Positions 1 to 5,713 of a stretch of 17,526 nt of DNA are shown one piece after another. This stretch comes from Rhodobacteraceae bacterium UBA2776 (lineage in GTDB: Bacteria > Pseudomonadota > Alphaproteobacteria > Rhodobacterales > Rhodobacteraceae), in assembly GCA_002352425.1 (NCBI GenBank), contig DEIK01000133.1, positions 1 to 17,526 of the forward strand, in the 5' to 3' direction. Positions within the stretch are counted from its first letter, which is position 1, and every line of letters begins with the position of its first letter. Position numbers and translations under genes: made by a program. A model generated the notes under the pieces. That model was not told where the DNA came from. It made no database searches and saw nothing but the letters and a program-made list of their open reading frames with translations.

Positions 1-146
1 CCCAAGACCGCGCCAATGGCCGCATTATAGGCTGAAAAGTTACCGAAATTGGTGCCCTCGGGCATCCCTGTCTTGAACACCTCTGAAGCGTACCATGTGA
101 TGAACATGAAACAAACCGCGCCGACAAATCGTCCTGCTGATGGCAT
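1..146 (-). CDS. trgA: TrgA-like membrane protein, N-terminal part (runs off left edge)
   Basis: Only the first 48 codons are present; the gene continues beyond base 1. The protein starts MPSAGRFVGAVCFMF, a hydrophobic first membrane segment (about residues 5-20), and continues with MPEGTNFGNFSAYNAAIGAV (residues 28-47). The 'MPEGT(D/N)FG.F...NA.IG' pattern matches my recollection of the small roseobacter/Rhodobacter TrgA family, named for tellurite resistance in Rhodobacter sphaeroides. The biochemical role of that family is unclear. A GGAGA ribosome binding site lies 7 nt upstream of the ATG on the minus strand, and the gene follows the class V aminotransferase-like gene by 41 nt, so the two are probably co-transcribed. 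Family assignment is fairly confident; any role in tellurite resistance here is inference. Confidence 0.7.
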   Translation of the reverse strand, partial: MPSAGRFVGAVCFMFITWYASEVFKTGMPEGTNFGNFSAYNAAIGAVL

Positions 147-187
147 TTATTCAATCTCCGTAACTCGCTTGGGGGATTGTCACCCTC

Positions 188-1411
188 CTATAGCGTTGCG
201 TCAAGCGCTGCGATCAGCTTGTTGATTTCTGCTTCCGAAGTGTAATGCACAAAGCTCAATCGCAAAACGCCCTTATCGGGGTCTATGCCCTGTGCTTTTA
301 GGGCGCGAACCGCATAAAAATCACCGCCCCCCGCCATAATACCATGTGGTGCCAACTTGGCGGCGGCGGCTTCTGCATTGCCCTTCAACTCCACCGCGAT
401 GGTCGGCGCACGGGCGGCGGCCTGACTTGGACCCAGCAATCGGGCCGAGTTTTTCTGACCCAGATAGTCCAGCAAAGGCTGCATGCGGGCGGTCTCGGTA
501 TCGCGCATCAGGCCATGCACGGCGGCGGCCCGTTGTGACGGCGTTGCGTCCGCTTTGAAGTGATGTGCATAGAGTTGGTCCAGATAATCTGCCATGCCTG
601 CACAGGCCGCGATTTGGGCGTGATCCGGCCCCGCAGGGGTGAACCGCTTATAGAGTCTATCAGCGTTGAAATAATGCCCTTGGTTGGGCAACTCCATCCC
701 GACACCACGACGGATCACCATGATCCCCTGATGCGGTCCATAGGTTTTATAGGCGGAAAACAGATAGATATCCGCGCCAATTTCATCAACATTAACAAAG
801 CCATGCGGCGCATAGCTAACGCCATCGACACAGCTGTATGCACCATGCGCACGGACGGTTTTGCAAATACTGGCCACGTCATTGATTTCACCCACCACGT
901 TGGAACAATGCGGAAAGCAGACCAGCTTGACCTTGTCGTCCAGCAGGTTTTCAAGGTCAGCGATGTTCAGATGCCCCGTGTCAGGATCAATCTGCCATTC
1001 GCGCACCTCAAAACCCTCTTCCGCCAAACGTCGCCACGGCCCCGTGTTGGCCTCGTGGTCCTGATTGGTGACGATAATCGCGTCTCCCGCCTGCATGTAT
1101 TGGCGGAAGGTTTGGGCCAAAACATAGGTGTTTTGCGTGGTCGACGGACCGAACGACAGCTCATCCGTGTCCACCCCCATCAGCGCAGCGAGCCGTTCAC
1201 GGGCCTCGTCCATCTCGGCCCCCGCCAGTTGGCTGGCCGCGTAGGGCGCGTAGGGCTGGACCTTGCGGCTGTGATAATAGCGAAACAGGCGATCAATCAC
1301 CGGCTTGCAGGTATAACTGCCACCCGCATTCTCAAAAAACGCTTGGCCCTTTAGGGTTGGTTCCTCAAACGCGGGAAATTGAGCGCGCACGAAATCAAGG
1401 TCTAGCTGCAT
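188..1411 (-). CDS. Aminotransferase class V / cysteine-desulfurase-like PLP enzyme
   Basis: A 407-aa fold-type I PLP enzyme of the aminotransferase class V superfamily, close to the cysteine-desulfurase-like subgroup typified by Vibrio cholerae VC1184. Visible PLP-site elements are the Schiff-base lysine K222 in SAYKTYGPHQG, D196 in SCVDGVSYAPHG (ring-nitrogen partner) and H119 in NQDHEANTGPW (ring stacking). The C-terminal part has GGGDFYAVR (361-369) where true SufS/CsdA enzymes carry the RxGHHCA catalytic-cysteine loop, so the persulfide-forming cysteine appears to be missing. It may therefore be a lyase, epimerase or aminotransferase rather than a desulfurase. The start is supported by GGAGG four bases before the ATG. 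It is followed at 41 nt by the trgA-like gene. Superfamily is certain; substrate is unknown. Confidence 0.85.
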   Translation of the reverse strand: MQLDLDFVRAQFPAFEEPTLKGQAFFENAGGSYTCKPVIDRLFRYYHSRKVQPYAPYAASQLAGAEMDEARERLAALMGVDTDELSFGPSTTQNTYVLAQTFRQYMQAGDAIIVTNQDHEANTGPWRRLAEEGFEVREWQIDPDTGHLNIADLENLLDDKVKLVCFPHCSNVVGEINDVASICKTVRAHGAYSCVDGVSYAPHGFVNVDEIGADIYLFSAYKTYGPHQGIMVIRRGVGMELPNQGHYFNADRLYKRFTPAGPDHAQIAACAGMADYLDQLYAHHFKADATPSQRAAAVHGLMRDTETARMQPLLDYLGQKNSARLLGPSQAAARAPTIAVELKGNAEAAAAKLAPHGIMAGGGDFYAVRALKAQGIDPDKGVLRLSFVHYTSEAEINKLIAALDATL

Positions 1412-1834
1412 GGTGCCTCCGGAAATTTTGGTTTGTGAGTTTGTTTGAGGCCACCTTGTCGAGGATTGTTAAAGGCTTCAAGAGGGTTTTGCAAACAAGG
1501 CCGACCAACCTGCAACAAATACAAACGGCAGCGTTAAGTCCTTAGTCCGGAATCAAGGCGCTCGCGCCGCCGGGCAGCGCCCGACCGCCCCATGGGCGGG
1601 CGCTTTTGCGAGGTCGTGATAGAATTCATTGTCAGATGTTGGATGCGAGATAAAGTGTCCTTCAACAATGACAGCACGCCCACCCGCGGTCAGGCGGCAC
1701 CCTCTGTTTTATCTATAAAAACGGCGACTTCGCCTGCAATGCTGCGAGAAGTAAATTAGCACTTCATCAGAGCGTTACCGGTTCTGGCTCCCCCAAACTC
1801 ACCGCATTCAGGGGAACCAATTCGCATCACCACC
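1412..1834. other. Non-coding interval between two minus-strand genes
   Basis: I find no convincing gene here. It contains the promoter side of the class V aminotransferase-like gene (1412 to about 1500), the GC-rich palindrome at 1561-1612, and an AT/GC mosaic stretch (1613-1830). At the right end a 23-codon minus-strand ORF (MRIGSPECGEF..., ending TAA near 1757) lies just beyond the acuI-like stop, without a ribosome binding site. It could be a remnant of something larger, but I cannot identify it. Confidence 0.5.
1561..1612. repeat. GC-rich nested palindrome, terminator-like on plus strand
   Basis: A 7-bp perfect stem, GCGCCCG (1577-1583) with CGGGCGC (1597-1603), encloses a 13-nt loop and is followed by TTTT (1604-1607). 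An outer pair, CTCGC (1561-1565) with GCGAG (1608-1612), encloses the whole element. The T run follows the stem only on the plus strand, where no gene lies upstream. Either it is a terminator used in a way I cannot see, or it is a dispersed palindromic repeat of the genome. Confidence 0.5.
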
Positions 1835-2824
1835 TTAGGCGTTCACATCAACCACCATGCGCCCCTTGACCTTGCCCGCCAAAATGTCAGCGCCTAGCTG
1901 CGGCAGGTCGGCCAAAACGGCCGTCTGAATCATCGCTTCCAGCTTGTCCATCGGCAGATCACGGCCGATCCGCTCCCAGGCCCGCAAACGATTATCATAG
2001 GGTTGCATCACGCTTTCGATGCCCAGCAGGTTCACGCCGCGCAGGATGAAGGGCATCACATTGGCGGGCAGTTTCGCGCCACCCGCAAGGCCGATGGTGG
2101 CAACGGACGCGCCATAGTTCATCTGACCCAAAACCCGCGCCAGCATTTCGCCGCCCACGGCCTCGACACAACCGGCCCATTTTTGATCTTCCAGGGGGCG
2201 CTTCACGACCTCGTTGATCTCCTCGCGTGGCACGATGATGGATGCACCCAATGACTTCAGGTACTCCGCCGCCTCGGGACGTCCCGTCACCGCAGCAACC
2301 TCATAACCAAGGTTGGCCAATATCGCTGTGGCGACCGAGCCAACGCCGCCCGCTGCCCCTGTTACCAACACAGGACCGTCCGCAGGTTTCAAACCGTGGT
2401 CCTCAAGCGCCATCACCGCCAGTATCGCCGTGAACCCCGCCGTACCAACCGCCATTGCAAGGCGTGAATCCAGCCCAGCAGGCATTGGCACCAGCCAATC
2501 GGCCTTAACGCGAGCCTTTTGCGCATAGCCACCCCAATGGGTTTCGCCAACCCGCCAGCCGGTCAACAAAACCTTGTCGCCGACCTTGTAACGATCATCC
2601 GTGCTGCTCTCGACGGTGCCTGCGAAATCAATGCCTGGCACCAACGGGTAAACCGTGGCGCGCCCACCGGTTGGCGAGATGAACAGGCCATCCTTGAAGT
2701 TCACATTCGAGTAGTCCACCGCCACGATAACGTCGCCATCGGGCAGCTGGCTTTCGTCGACTTGCTGCACCCCAATGCTGGTTTCTCCAGCCTCGTTTTT
2801 GTCTAGTATCAACGCATTAAACAT
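1835..2824 (-). CDS. acuI: Acrylyl-CoA reductase (NADPH), AcuI/YhdH-type MDR oxidoreductase
   Basis: A 329-aa zinc-independent medium-chain dehydrogenase/reductase. The N-terminal GroES-like part contains VDYSNVNFKDGL (36-47) and LVPGIDFAGTV (61-71), typical of the YhdH/AcuI group. The Rossmann nucleotide motif is VTGAAGGVGSVA (154-165), and the C-terminus ends KGRMVVDVNA. AcuI enzymes reduce acryloyl-CoA to propionyl-CoA with NADPH and, in roseobacters, detoxify acrylate derived from DMSP and take part in 3-hydroxypropionate assimilation. Length matches the family (about 330 aa). The start has GGAGAG just upstream. It lies 20 nt after the DinB gene, as the last gene of a minus-strand operon facing a GntR regulator. 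The MDR/AcuI-YhdH family is certain; acryloyl-CoA as the true substrate is inferred from similarity. Confidence 0.8.
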   Translation of the reverse strand: MFNALILDKNEAGETSIGVQQVDESQLPDGDVIVAVDYSNVNFKDGLFISPTGGRATVYPLVPGIDFAGTVESSTDDRYKVGDKVLLTGWRVGETHWGGYAQKARVKADWLVPMPAGLDSRLAMAVGTAGFTAILAVMALEDHGLKPADGPVLVTGAAGGVGSVATAILANLGYEVAAVTGRPEAAEYLKSLGASIIVPREEINEVVKRPLEDQKWAGCVEAVGGEMLARVLGQMNYGASVATIGLAGGAKLPANVMPFILRGVNLLGIESVMQPYDNRLRAWERIGRDLPMDKLEAMIQTAVLADLPQLGADILAGKVKGRMVVDVNA

Positions 2825-2844
2825 TTCTCTCTCCTTGATCGGAT

Positions 2845-3348
2845 TTAGGGGGTGTCAATAAATGGCAAATCGGTATCGTCAGGCTTTGCACCCGCTGCCG
2901 TTAACATCGCGTGGACCTGCCCGCGGTGGTGAGTCTGGTGGTTGAACAAATGAGTGATACACATGGCGCGCGGCCGCATAATCTCGCGGTTTATCGCCCC
3001 TGAAAACCATGTCAGATCGCCGGATAGATCATCCTGACCCACCCCATCGGCCCAGTCCGTGATACGTTCATCTGTTTGCTTTCTGAACTGCTGCAACCCG
3101 TCCCAGGCTGGCGCAAATTGGGCACTGTCGCTGATGCCCTGTTTGGGCATGTCCCAACCGTCAAACCGGTGCATCCAGATATGATCACCCCATAAGATAT
3201 GAACCAGCGTGTCATGGATCGAGCCAAAGAACGCCCCCCGCTCAAGACGACGCGCGTCTTCGCCGATCTGGCTTGCTTCACGGTACAGGCTGTTATTTTG
3301 CCATGTATTATAGCGCGCCATCACGCGCGCGTATTCAGGCGTTATCAT
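2845..3348 (-). CDS. DinB-family protein (putative metal-dependent four-helix protein)
   Basis: A 167-aa protein of the DinB / YfiT-like four-helix bundle superfamily. Expected metal-ligand histidines are visible: H50 in DTLVHILWGDHIW and the pair H137/H141 in HLFNHQTHHRGQ, the hallmark HxxxHHRGQ signature. Members include thiol-S-transferases that use bacillithiol or mycothiol, the maleylpyruvate isomerase relatives, and many unknowns; the substrate here cannot be read. I use the ATG at 3348 (MITPEYARVMARYNTW) rather than the longer open frame to 3429. GAGG lies upstream at a suitable distance, and this ATG overlaps the stop of the preceding 35-codon ORF as ATGA, which implies translational coupling. 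It is followed by the acuI-like gene after 20 nt. Confidence 0.85.
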   Translation of the reverse strand: MITPEYARVMARYNTWQNNSLYREASQIGEDARRLERGAFFGSIHDTLVHILWGDHIWMHRFDGWDMPKQGISDSAQFAPAWDGLQQFRKQTDERITDWADGVGQDDLSGDLTWFSGAINREIMRPRAMCITHLFNHQTHHRGQVHAMLTAAGAKPDDTDLPFIDTP

Positions 3349-3452
3349 TTCAGAACCTCGCCAAAGACGTCCCACCCGTCGGTCGCTGGTTTGACAACAT
3401 CGCCGTATTGTTGCTGCGCTGTGGCACACAATTCAACGATTTTCGTGCCCAT
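3345..3452 (-). CDS. 35-aa small protein, first gene of the DinB-acuI operon
   Basis: A short ORF of 36 codons encodes a 35-aa soluble-looking peptide beginning MGTKIVELCATAQQQYGDVV and ending GWDVFGEVLK, with one cysteine (C9) and no membrane segment. Evidence that it is translated: a very strong Shine-Dalgarno run (GGGAGGGG) about 8-9 nt before its ATG, and a TGA stop that overlaps the DinB start as ATGA (3345-3348). It sits directly downstream of the divergent spacer with the two GntR operators. It would normally be missed because of its length. I do not recognise the peptide. It may be a leader peptide that couples translation of DinB, a small partner of DinB or AcuI, or the remnant of a longer gene. 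Confidence 0.65.
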   Translation of the reverse strand: MGTKIVELCATAQQQYGDVVKPATDGWDVFGEVLK

Positions 3453-3487
3453 TTGTGCGCCCCTCCCTAAAACGACTCATGACCAAG

Positions 3488-3501
3488 TCAATTGTCTTAC
3501 A
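3488..3501. promoter_or_regulatory. Putative GntR operator, copy 1
   Basis: TCAATTGTCTTACA contains the GT-N3-AC core (3494-3500) expected for operators of FadR-subfamily GntR regulators. It is a 13 of 14 direct match to the second copy 38 bp away. It lies midway between the divergent starts at 3452 and 3541. Confidence 0.55.
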
Positions 3502-3525
3502 TTTCTTGCAAGTCTTGCCACAGCT

Positions 3526-3540
3526 TCAATTGTCTGACAA
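3526..3540. promoter_or_regulatory. Putative GntR operator, copy 2 (perfect palindrome)
   Basis: TTGTCTGACAA (3530-3540) is a perfect 5+1+5 palindrome with the FadR-type GT-N3-AC core, preceded by TCAA as in copy 1. It abuts the first possible start codon of the gntR gene (3541). Binding here should block that gene's own expression and may also affect the divergent operon. Confidence 0.6.
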
Positions 3541-4275
3541 ATGATTTTTATGAAAACCGAACTGGAAACCAAACGCGAGCTGTCGGTGCAGATAGCTGAC
3601 GCGATCCGCAACGCAATCATCAACGGCACTTTGATCGTGGACGAACGCCTGCCTTCCGAGGCCGAGCTAAGTGACAAGTTCAACGTATCCCGCCCCACGG
3701 TGCGCGAGGCCCTCAAACGTCTGGCAGCGCAAAACCTAATCCGCACCATGCGTGGGGCCACAGGTGGCGCATTCGTGAATCGGTTGCGATTTGAAGACGC
3801 CTATGGCCAGCAAATCACCACCTCAACACTTCTGCTCTCGATGAACGAGGTCGATTTTGAAACGGCTTGCGAGGCGCGATTCACCTTGGAGCGCGCCTGT
3901 GCGCCGCTGTCAGCCAAGCGGCGCACAGGCGAACATTTGGCCACTATGCGGGCCGAAATTCACCGCCAATCCCAGTCTGGCCTGTCTGACGAGGCGTTTT
4001 GCGCCAGCGATGTCGCTTTTCACCGCGCCTTGGTGGATGGAGCCGGCAATCCCGTGTTGTCCTATCAATTGGCCGGCGCCGTCGAGGCGATCGAGCCCCT
4101 AATGAACATGATCACATTTTCGGCACGGTCTCGCGAACAGATCGTAGCGCTGCACACCGAAATCGCCGATGCAATTGAAGCTGGCGCAGCCGATCAGGCC
4201 GAGGCCGCCTTGAAAGCCTTGGAAAAATATACTGTTGCCCTGGCCCATGATGTGGCCGCACGCAGGCGCGATTAA
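3541..4275 (+). CDS. FadR-subfamily GntR transcriptional regulator (FCD domain)
   Basis: A 244-aa regulator. Residues 14-80 form a GntR winged helix-turn-helix, with LPSEAELSDKFNVSRPTVRE (37-56) as the recognition region and an RGATGGAFV wing (71-79). Residues about 105-235 form an all-helical FCD ligand domain. FCD metal-ligand residues visible are D157 and H161 (SDVAFHRALVDGAGNP) and H205 (ALHTEIADAI). The last histidine usually found in the 'AAMRxHL' helix appears to be replaced by L227. No Shine-Dalgarno is seen before M1 or the alternative M4 (3550), and the operator overlaps M1, so a leaderless mRNA or use of M4 is possible. It is divergent from the sORF-DinB-acuI operon and is the obvious candidate to control it; the effector is unknown, perhaps a CoA ester or organic acid. 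Confidence 0.9.
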   Translation: MIFMKTELETKRELSVQIADAIRNAIINGTLIVDERLPSEAELSDKFNVSRPTVREALKRLAAQNLIRTMRGATGGAFVNRLRFEDAYGQQITTSTLLLSMNEVDFETACEARFTLERACAPLSAKRRTGEHLATMRAEIHRQSQSGLSDEAFCASDVAFHRALVDGAGNPVLSYQLAGAVEAIEPLMNMITFSARSREQIVALHTEIADAIEAGAADQAEAALKALEKYTVALAHDVAARRRD

Positions 4276-4309
4276 CTGCCGATTAACCATAAGCACTCTA
4301 AATGTCGGG

Positions 4310-4540
4310 ATGACATATCAATCCTCTCCCCTATCGCCAGATATTTGGTTGCGTGAAGTATTTGCCTCGAAATCCGTTCAACGCGGTGAAGTCATCCGTC
4401 GCAAACTGCGAGACATCGAACGCTACGCCGGTAAAGATCTGTTTCAAAAAGAACTGCAGAGACGCGGCTTCAGGGCTATAGAAAACGCCGGACAAGTTAT
4501 CATTTTCTGCAATCAGGAACCGATCCGTTACTTTGAGTGA
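4310..4540 (+). CDS. 76-aa conserved-looking small protein of unknown function
   Basis: A 76-aa basic, soluble protein beginning MTYQSSPLSPDIWLREVF, with a charged central segment (GEVIRRKLRDIERYAG) and a hydrophobic C-terminal strand (AIENAGQVIIFCNQEPIRYF). I choose the ATG at 4310; the open frame extends to 4235 but there overlaps the end of the GntR gene. It begins 34 nt after the regulator's stop and so is probably co-transcribed with it. It resembles short proteins I recall from roseobacter genomes, some carrying the label phosphoribosylanthranilate isomerase. At 76 aa it is far too short for that enzyme (about 200 aa), and I assign no function. Confidence 0.7.
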   Translation: MTYQSSPLSPDIWLREVFASKSVQRGEVIRRKLRDIERYAGKDLFQKELQRRGFRAIENAGQVIIFCNQEPIRYFE

Positions 4541-4544
4541 GGCC

Positions 4545-4590
4545 TTGTTTTCTTTCTAAGAAAACAAACTGAAATCTTTGAAAGATTTCA
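4545..4590. terminator. Two tandem AT-rich hairpins downstream of the gntR unit
   Basis: Hairpin 1: TTGTTTTCTT (4545-4554), 3-nt loop, AAGAAAACAA (4558-4567), a perfect 10-bp stem. Hairpin 2: TGAAATCTT (4570-4578), loop TGA, AAGATTTCA (4582-4590), a perfect 9-bp stem. They begin 4 nt after the small-protein stop. Neither has a long T tract after the stem. Their position suggests a terminator or mRNA 3'-end stabiliser for the gntR transcript. Hairpin 2 shares its core with the element at 13046-13066. Confidence 0.55.
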
Positions 4591-4660
4591 CCGCTCCTAG
4601 ATCAGCAGGTTTCCGCTGGGTATATTTCCTTTCCCAGATCCCGCGTTCTATATCAACACC

Positions 4661-5299
4661 ATGATGACATTCACAAAACCCCTATTGGTCCTGCTTGTCT
4701 TGACCACCCTGCCGTTTTCGCAATCCGCCACGGGGCAGCAAACCAGCCCTCAAACCCGCCCCACCAGCACATGGTCCAGCGCCTTGATCAACAGCGCCCG
4801 TGAACAGGTTGGCGTCACCCTGATTTATGATGGCAGATATCAAAGCCTGTCCTTTCCAAATGGCGATGTGCCCCGTGCCCGTGGCGTCTGTACCGACGTG
4901 GTGATCCGGGCCTTGCGTGACGCCCACGGGCTGGACCTTCAGGCCGAGGTCAACGCAGACATGAAGGCCCATTTCAGCGCCTACCCGAAAAACTGGGGTT
5001 TGACCCGCACGGATCGCAACATTGATCATCGCCGCGTACCAAACCTGCAAACTTTTTTCAAACGCCGCGGGGCCTCCCTGCCCGTCACGGACAATGCCGC
5101 CGATTACCGCCCCGGCGACATCGTCAGCTGGATGTTGCCAGGCAACCTGCCCCATATCGGCATCGTCACCGATCAGATGAACGCAAACGCCACCCGCCCG
5201 CTGATCGTACACAACATCGGTTGGGGCACCCGCGTCAACGACATGCTGTTTGAATACGACATCACCGGGCATTACCGCATCGACGGCGCATTGAATTAG
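4661..5299 (+). CDS. Exported DUF1287 (YijF-like) protein
   Basis: A 212-aa protein with a Sec signal peptide (hydrophobic LLVLLVLTTLPF about residues 8-19, likely cleavage near residue 25) and a DUF1287 domain from about residue 40 to the end. Conserved-looking residues are C77 in RGVCTDVVIRALR, H165 in GNLPHIGIVTD and H184 in LIVHNIGWGT. This Cys-His-His arrangement resembles NlpC/P60-like peptidases, so a periplasmic cell-wall hydrolase role is plausible but not established. Two adjacent ATGs (4661, 4664) are possible. No Shine-Dalgarno is visible, while a -10-like TATATC (4649-4654) lies close upstream, so the mRNA may be leaderless. It is transcribed towards ssrA. Confidence 0.85.
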   Translation: MMTFTKPLLVLLVLTTLPFSQSATGQQTSPQTRPTSTWSSALINSAREQVGVTLIYDGRYQSLSFPNGDVPRARGVCTDVVIRALRDAHGLDLQAEVNADMKAHFSAYPKNWGLTRTDRNIDHRRVPNLQTFFKRRGASLPVTDNAADYRPGDIVSWMLPGNLPHIGIVTDQMNANATRPLIVHNIGWGTRVNDMLFEYDITGHYRIDGALN

Positions 5300-5313
5300 C
5301 CGCCAGTCAGCTC

Positions 5314-5342
5314 TTGTAAACCGGACCCACTTTGCATATTTA
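5314..5342 (+). promoter_or_regulatory. Putative sigma70 promoter of ssrA
   Basis: TTGTAA (5314-5319), a 17-bp spacer and TATTTA (5337-5342) place the transcription start near 5349, where a stable UUCG hairpin begins. This fits an acceptor piece of about 80 nt ending at CCA 5427. The DUF1287 stop lies just upstream. Confidence 0.5.
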
Positions 5343-5345
5343 TGA

Positions 5346-5660
5346 GATGTCTCTTCGGGGACTATGGACATAAATGCCCATGTAATAAACGGATCGGACC
5401 CGGGGGCGGTACCCGGCGACTCCACCAAACCACCGCTCATTTGGCGGTTCTGGGGTCGAAATAGGATCGACGAACGTCTAAAGATGCAAGCTTTGTCTCG
5501 GTGAGTTACCACCGTTATCGGTACATAAAAGCTAGTTGCAAATGACAACAAAGCTCCAATGGCTCTTGCTGCGTAAGCGTAAGATCTATTGAAAACTTAA
5601 GTCCTTACGCTTTGCAGCCTAAGGCGGGGTTCGCAGGCACCTGGCAACAGAAGCCTGCAC
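5346..5660 (+). ncRNA. ssrA: tmRNA, circularly permuted two-piece form (alphaproteobacterial)
   Basis: The 3' acceptor half precedes the coding half. Acceptor piece (about 5346-5427): a UUCG hairpin (GTCTC/GGGAC, 5349-5362), a T-arm with stem CCGGG/CCCGG (5400-5404, 5412-5416) and 7-nt loop, then CGACTCC-A-CCA ending at 5427. A 24-nt spacer (5428-5451) with its own small hairpin is presumably excised. Coding piece (5452 to about 5660) starts GGGGTCG, which pairs with CGACTCC as a 7-bp acceptor stem. Its third pair is G-U, the alanine identity element. The tag reading frame 5538-5576, preceded by TAGTT, gives ANDNKAPMALAA-stop. An inverted repeat (5568-5583 with 5604-5618) follows the tag, then a GCAGGC/GCCTGC stem (5633-5638, 5653-5658). 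tmRNA rescues stalled ribosomes and tags the product for proteolysis. The outer ends are approximate. Confidence 0.92.
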
Positions 5661-5713
5661 TTTCCCTCCTATTTTGAATTGCCTTGCCCGCCTCGATTGC
5701 CTAGCGTTGAAAC

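Noticed and set aside
560..1354. 264-codon plus-strand open frame
   Set aside because: Antisense to the PLP enzyme, with no recognisable domain and low-complexity composition; a shadow of the high-GC third positions.
3349..3429. 27-codon N-terminal extension of the DinB protein
   Set aside because: The region is better explained by the 35-codon ORF in another frame, which has a strong Shine-Dalgarno and an ATGA junction at the shorter DinB start.
5329..5343. CTTTGCATATTTA as the 3' strand of a tmRNA helix pairing with TAAAGATGCAAG in the coding piece
   Set aside because: The complementarity is striking, but the segment coincides with the best -10 region and would lie too far from the T-arm; it would also need a longer acceptor RNA than expected. 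I kept the promoter reading, though RNA mapping could reverse this.
4682..5551. 289-codon open frame on the minus strand
   Set aside because: It lies antisense to the DUF1287 gene and runs through the tmRNA gene; the plus-strand reading has a signal peptide and family motifs, so this is a shadow.
5428..5713. ssrA as an integration site of a mobile element
   Set aside because: No integrase, no duplicated tmRNA 3' end and no phage-like genes follow; the downstream genes look ordinary.
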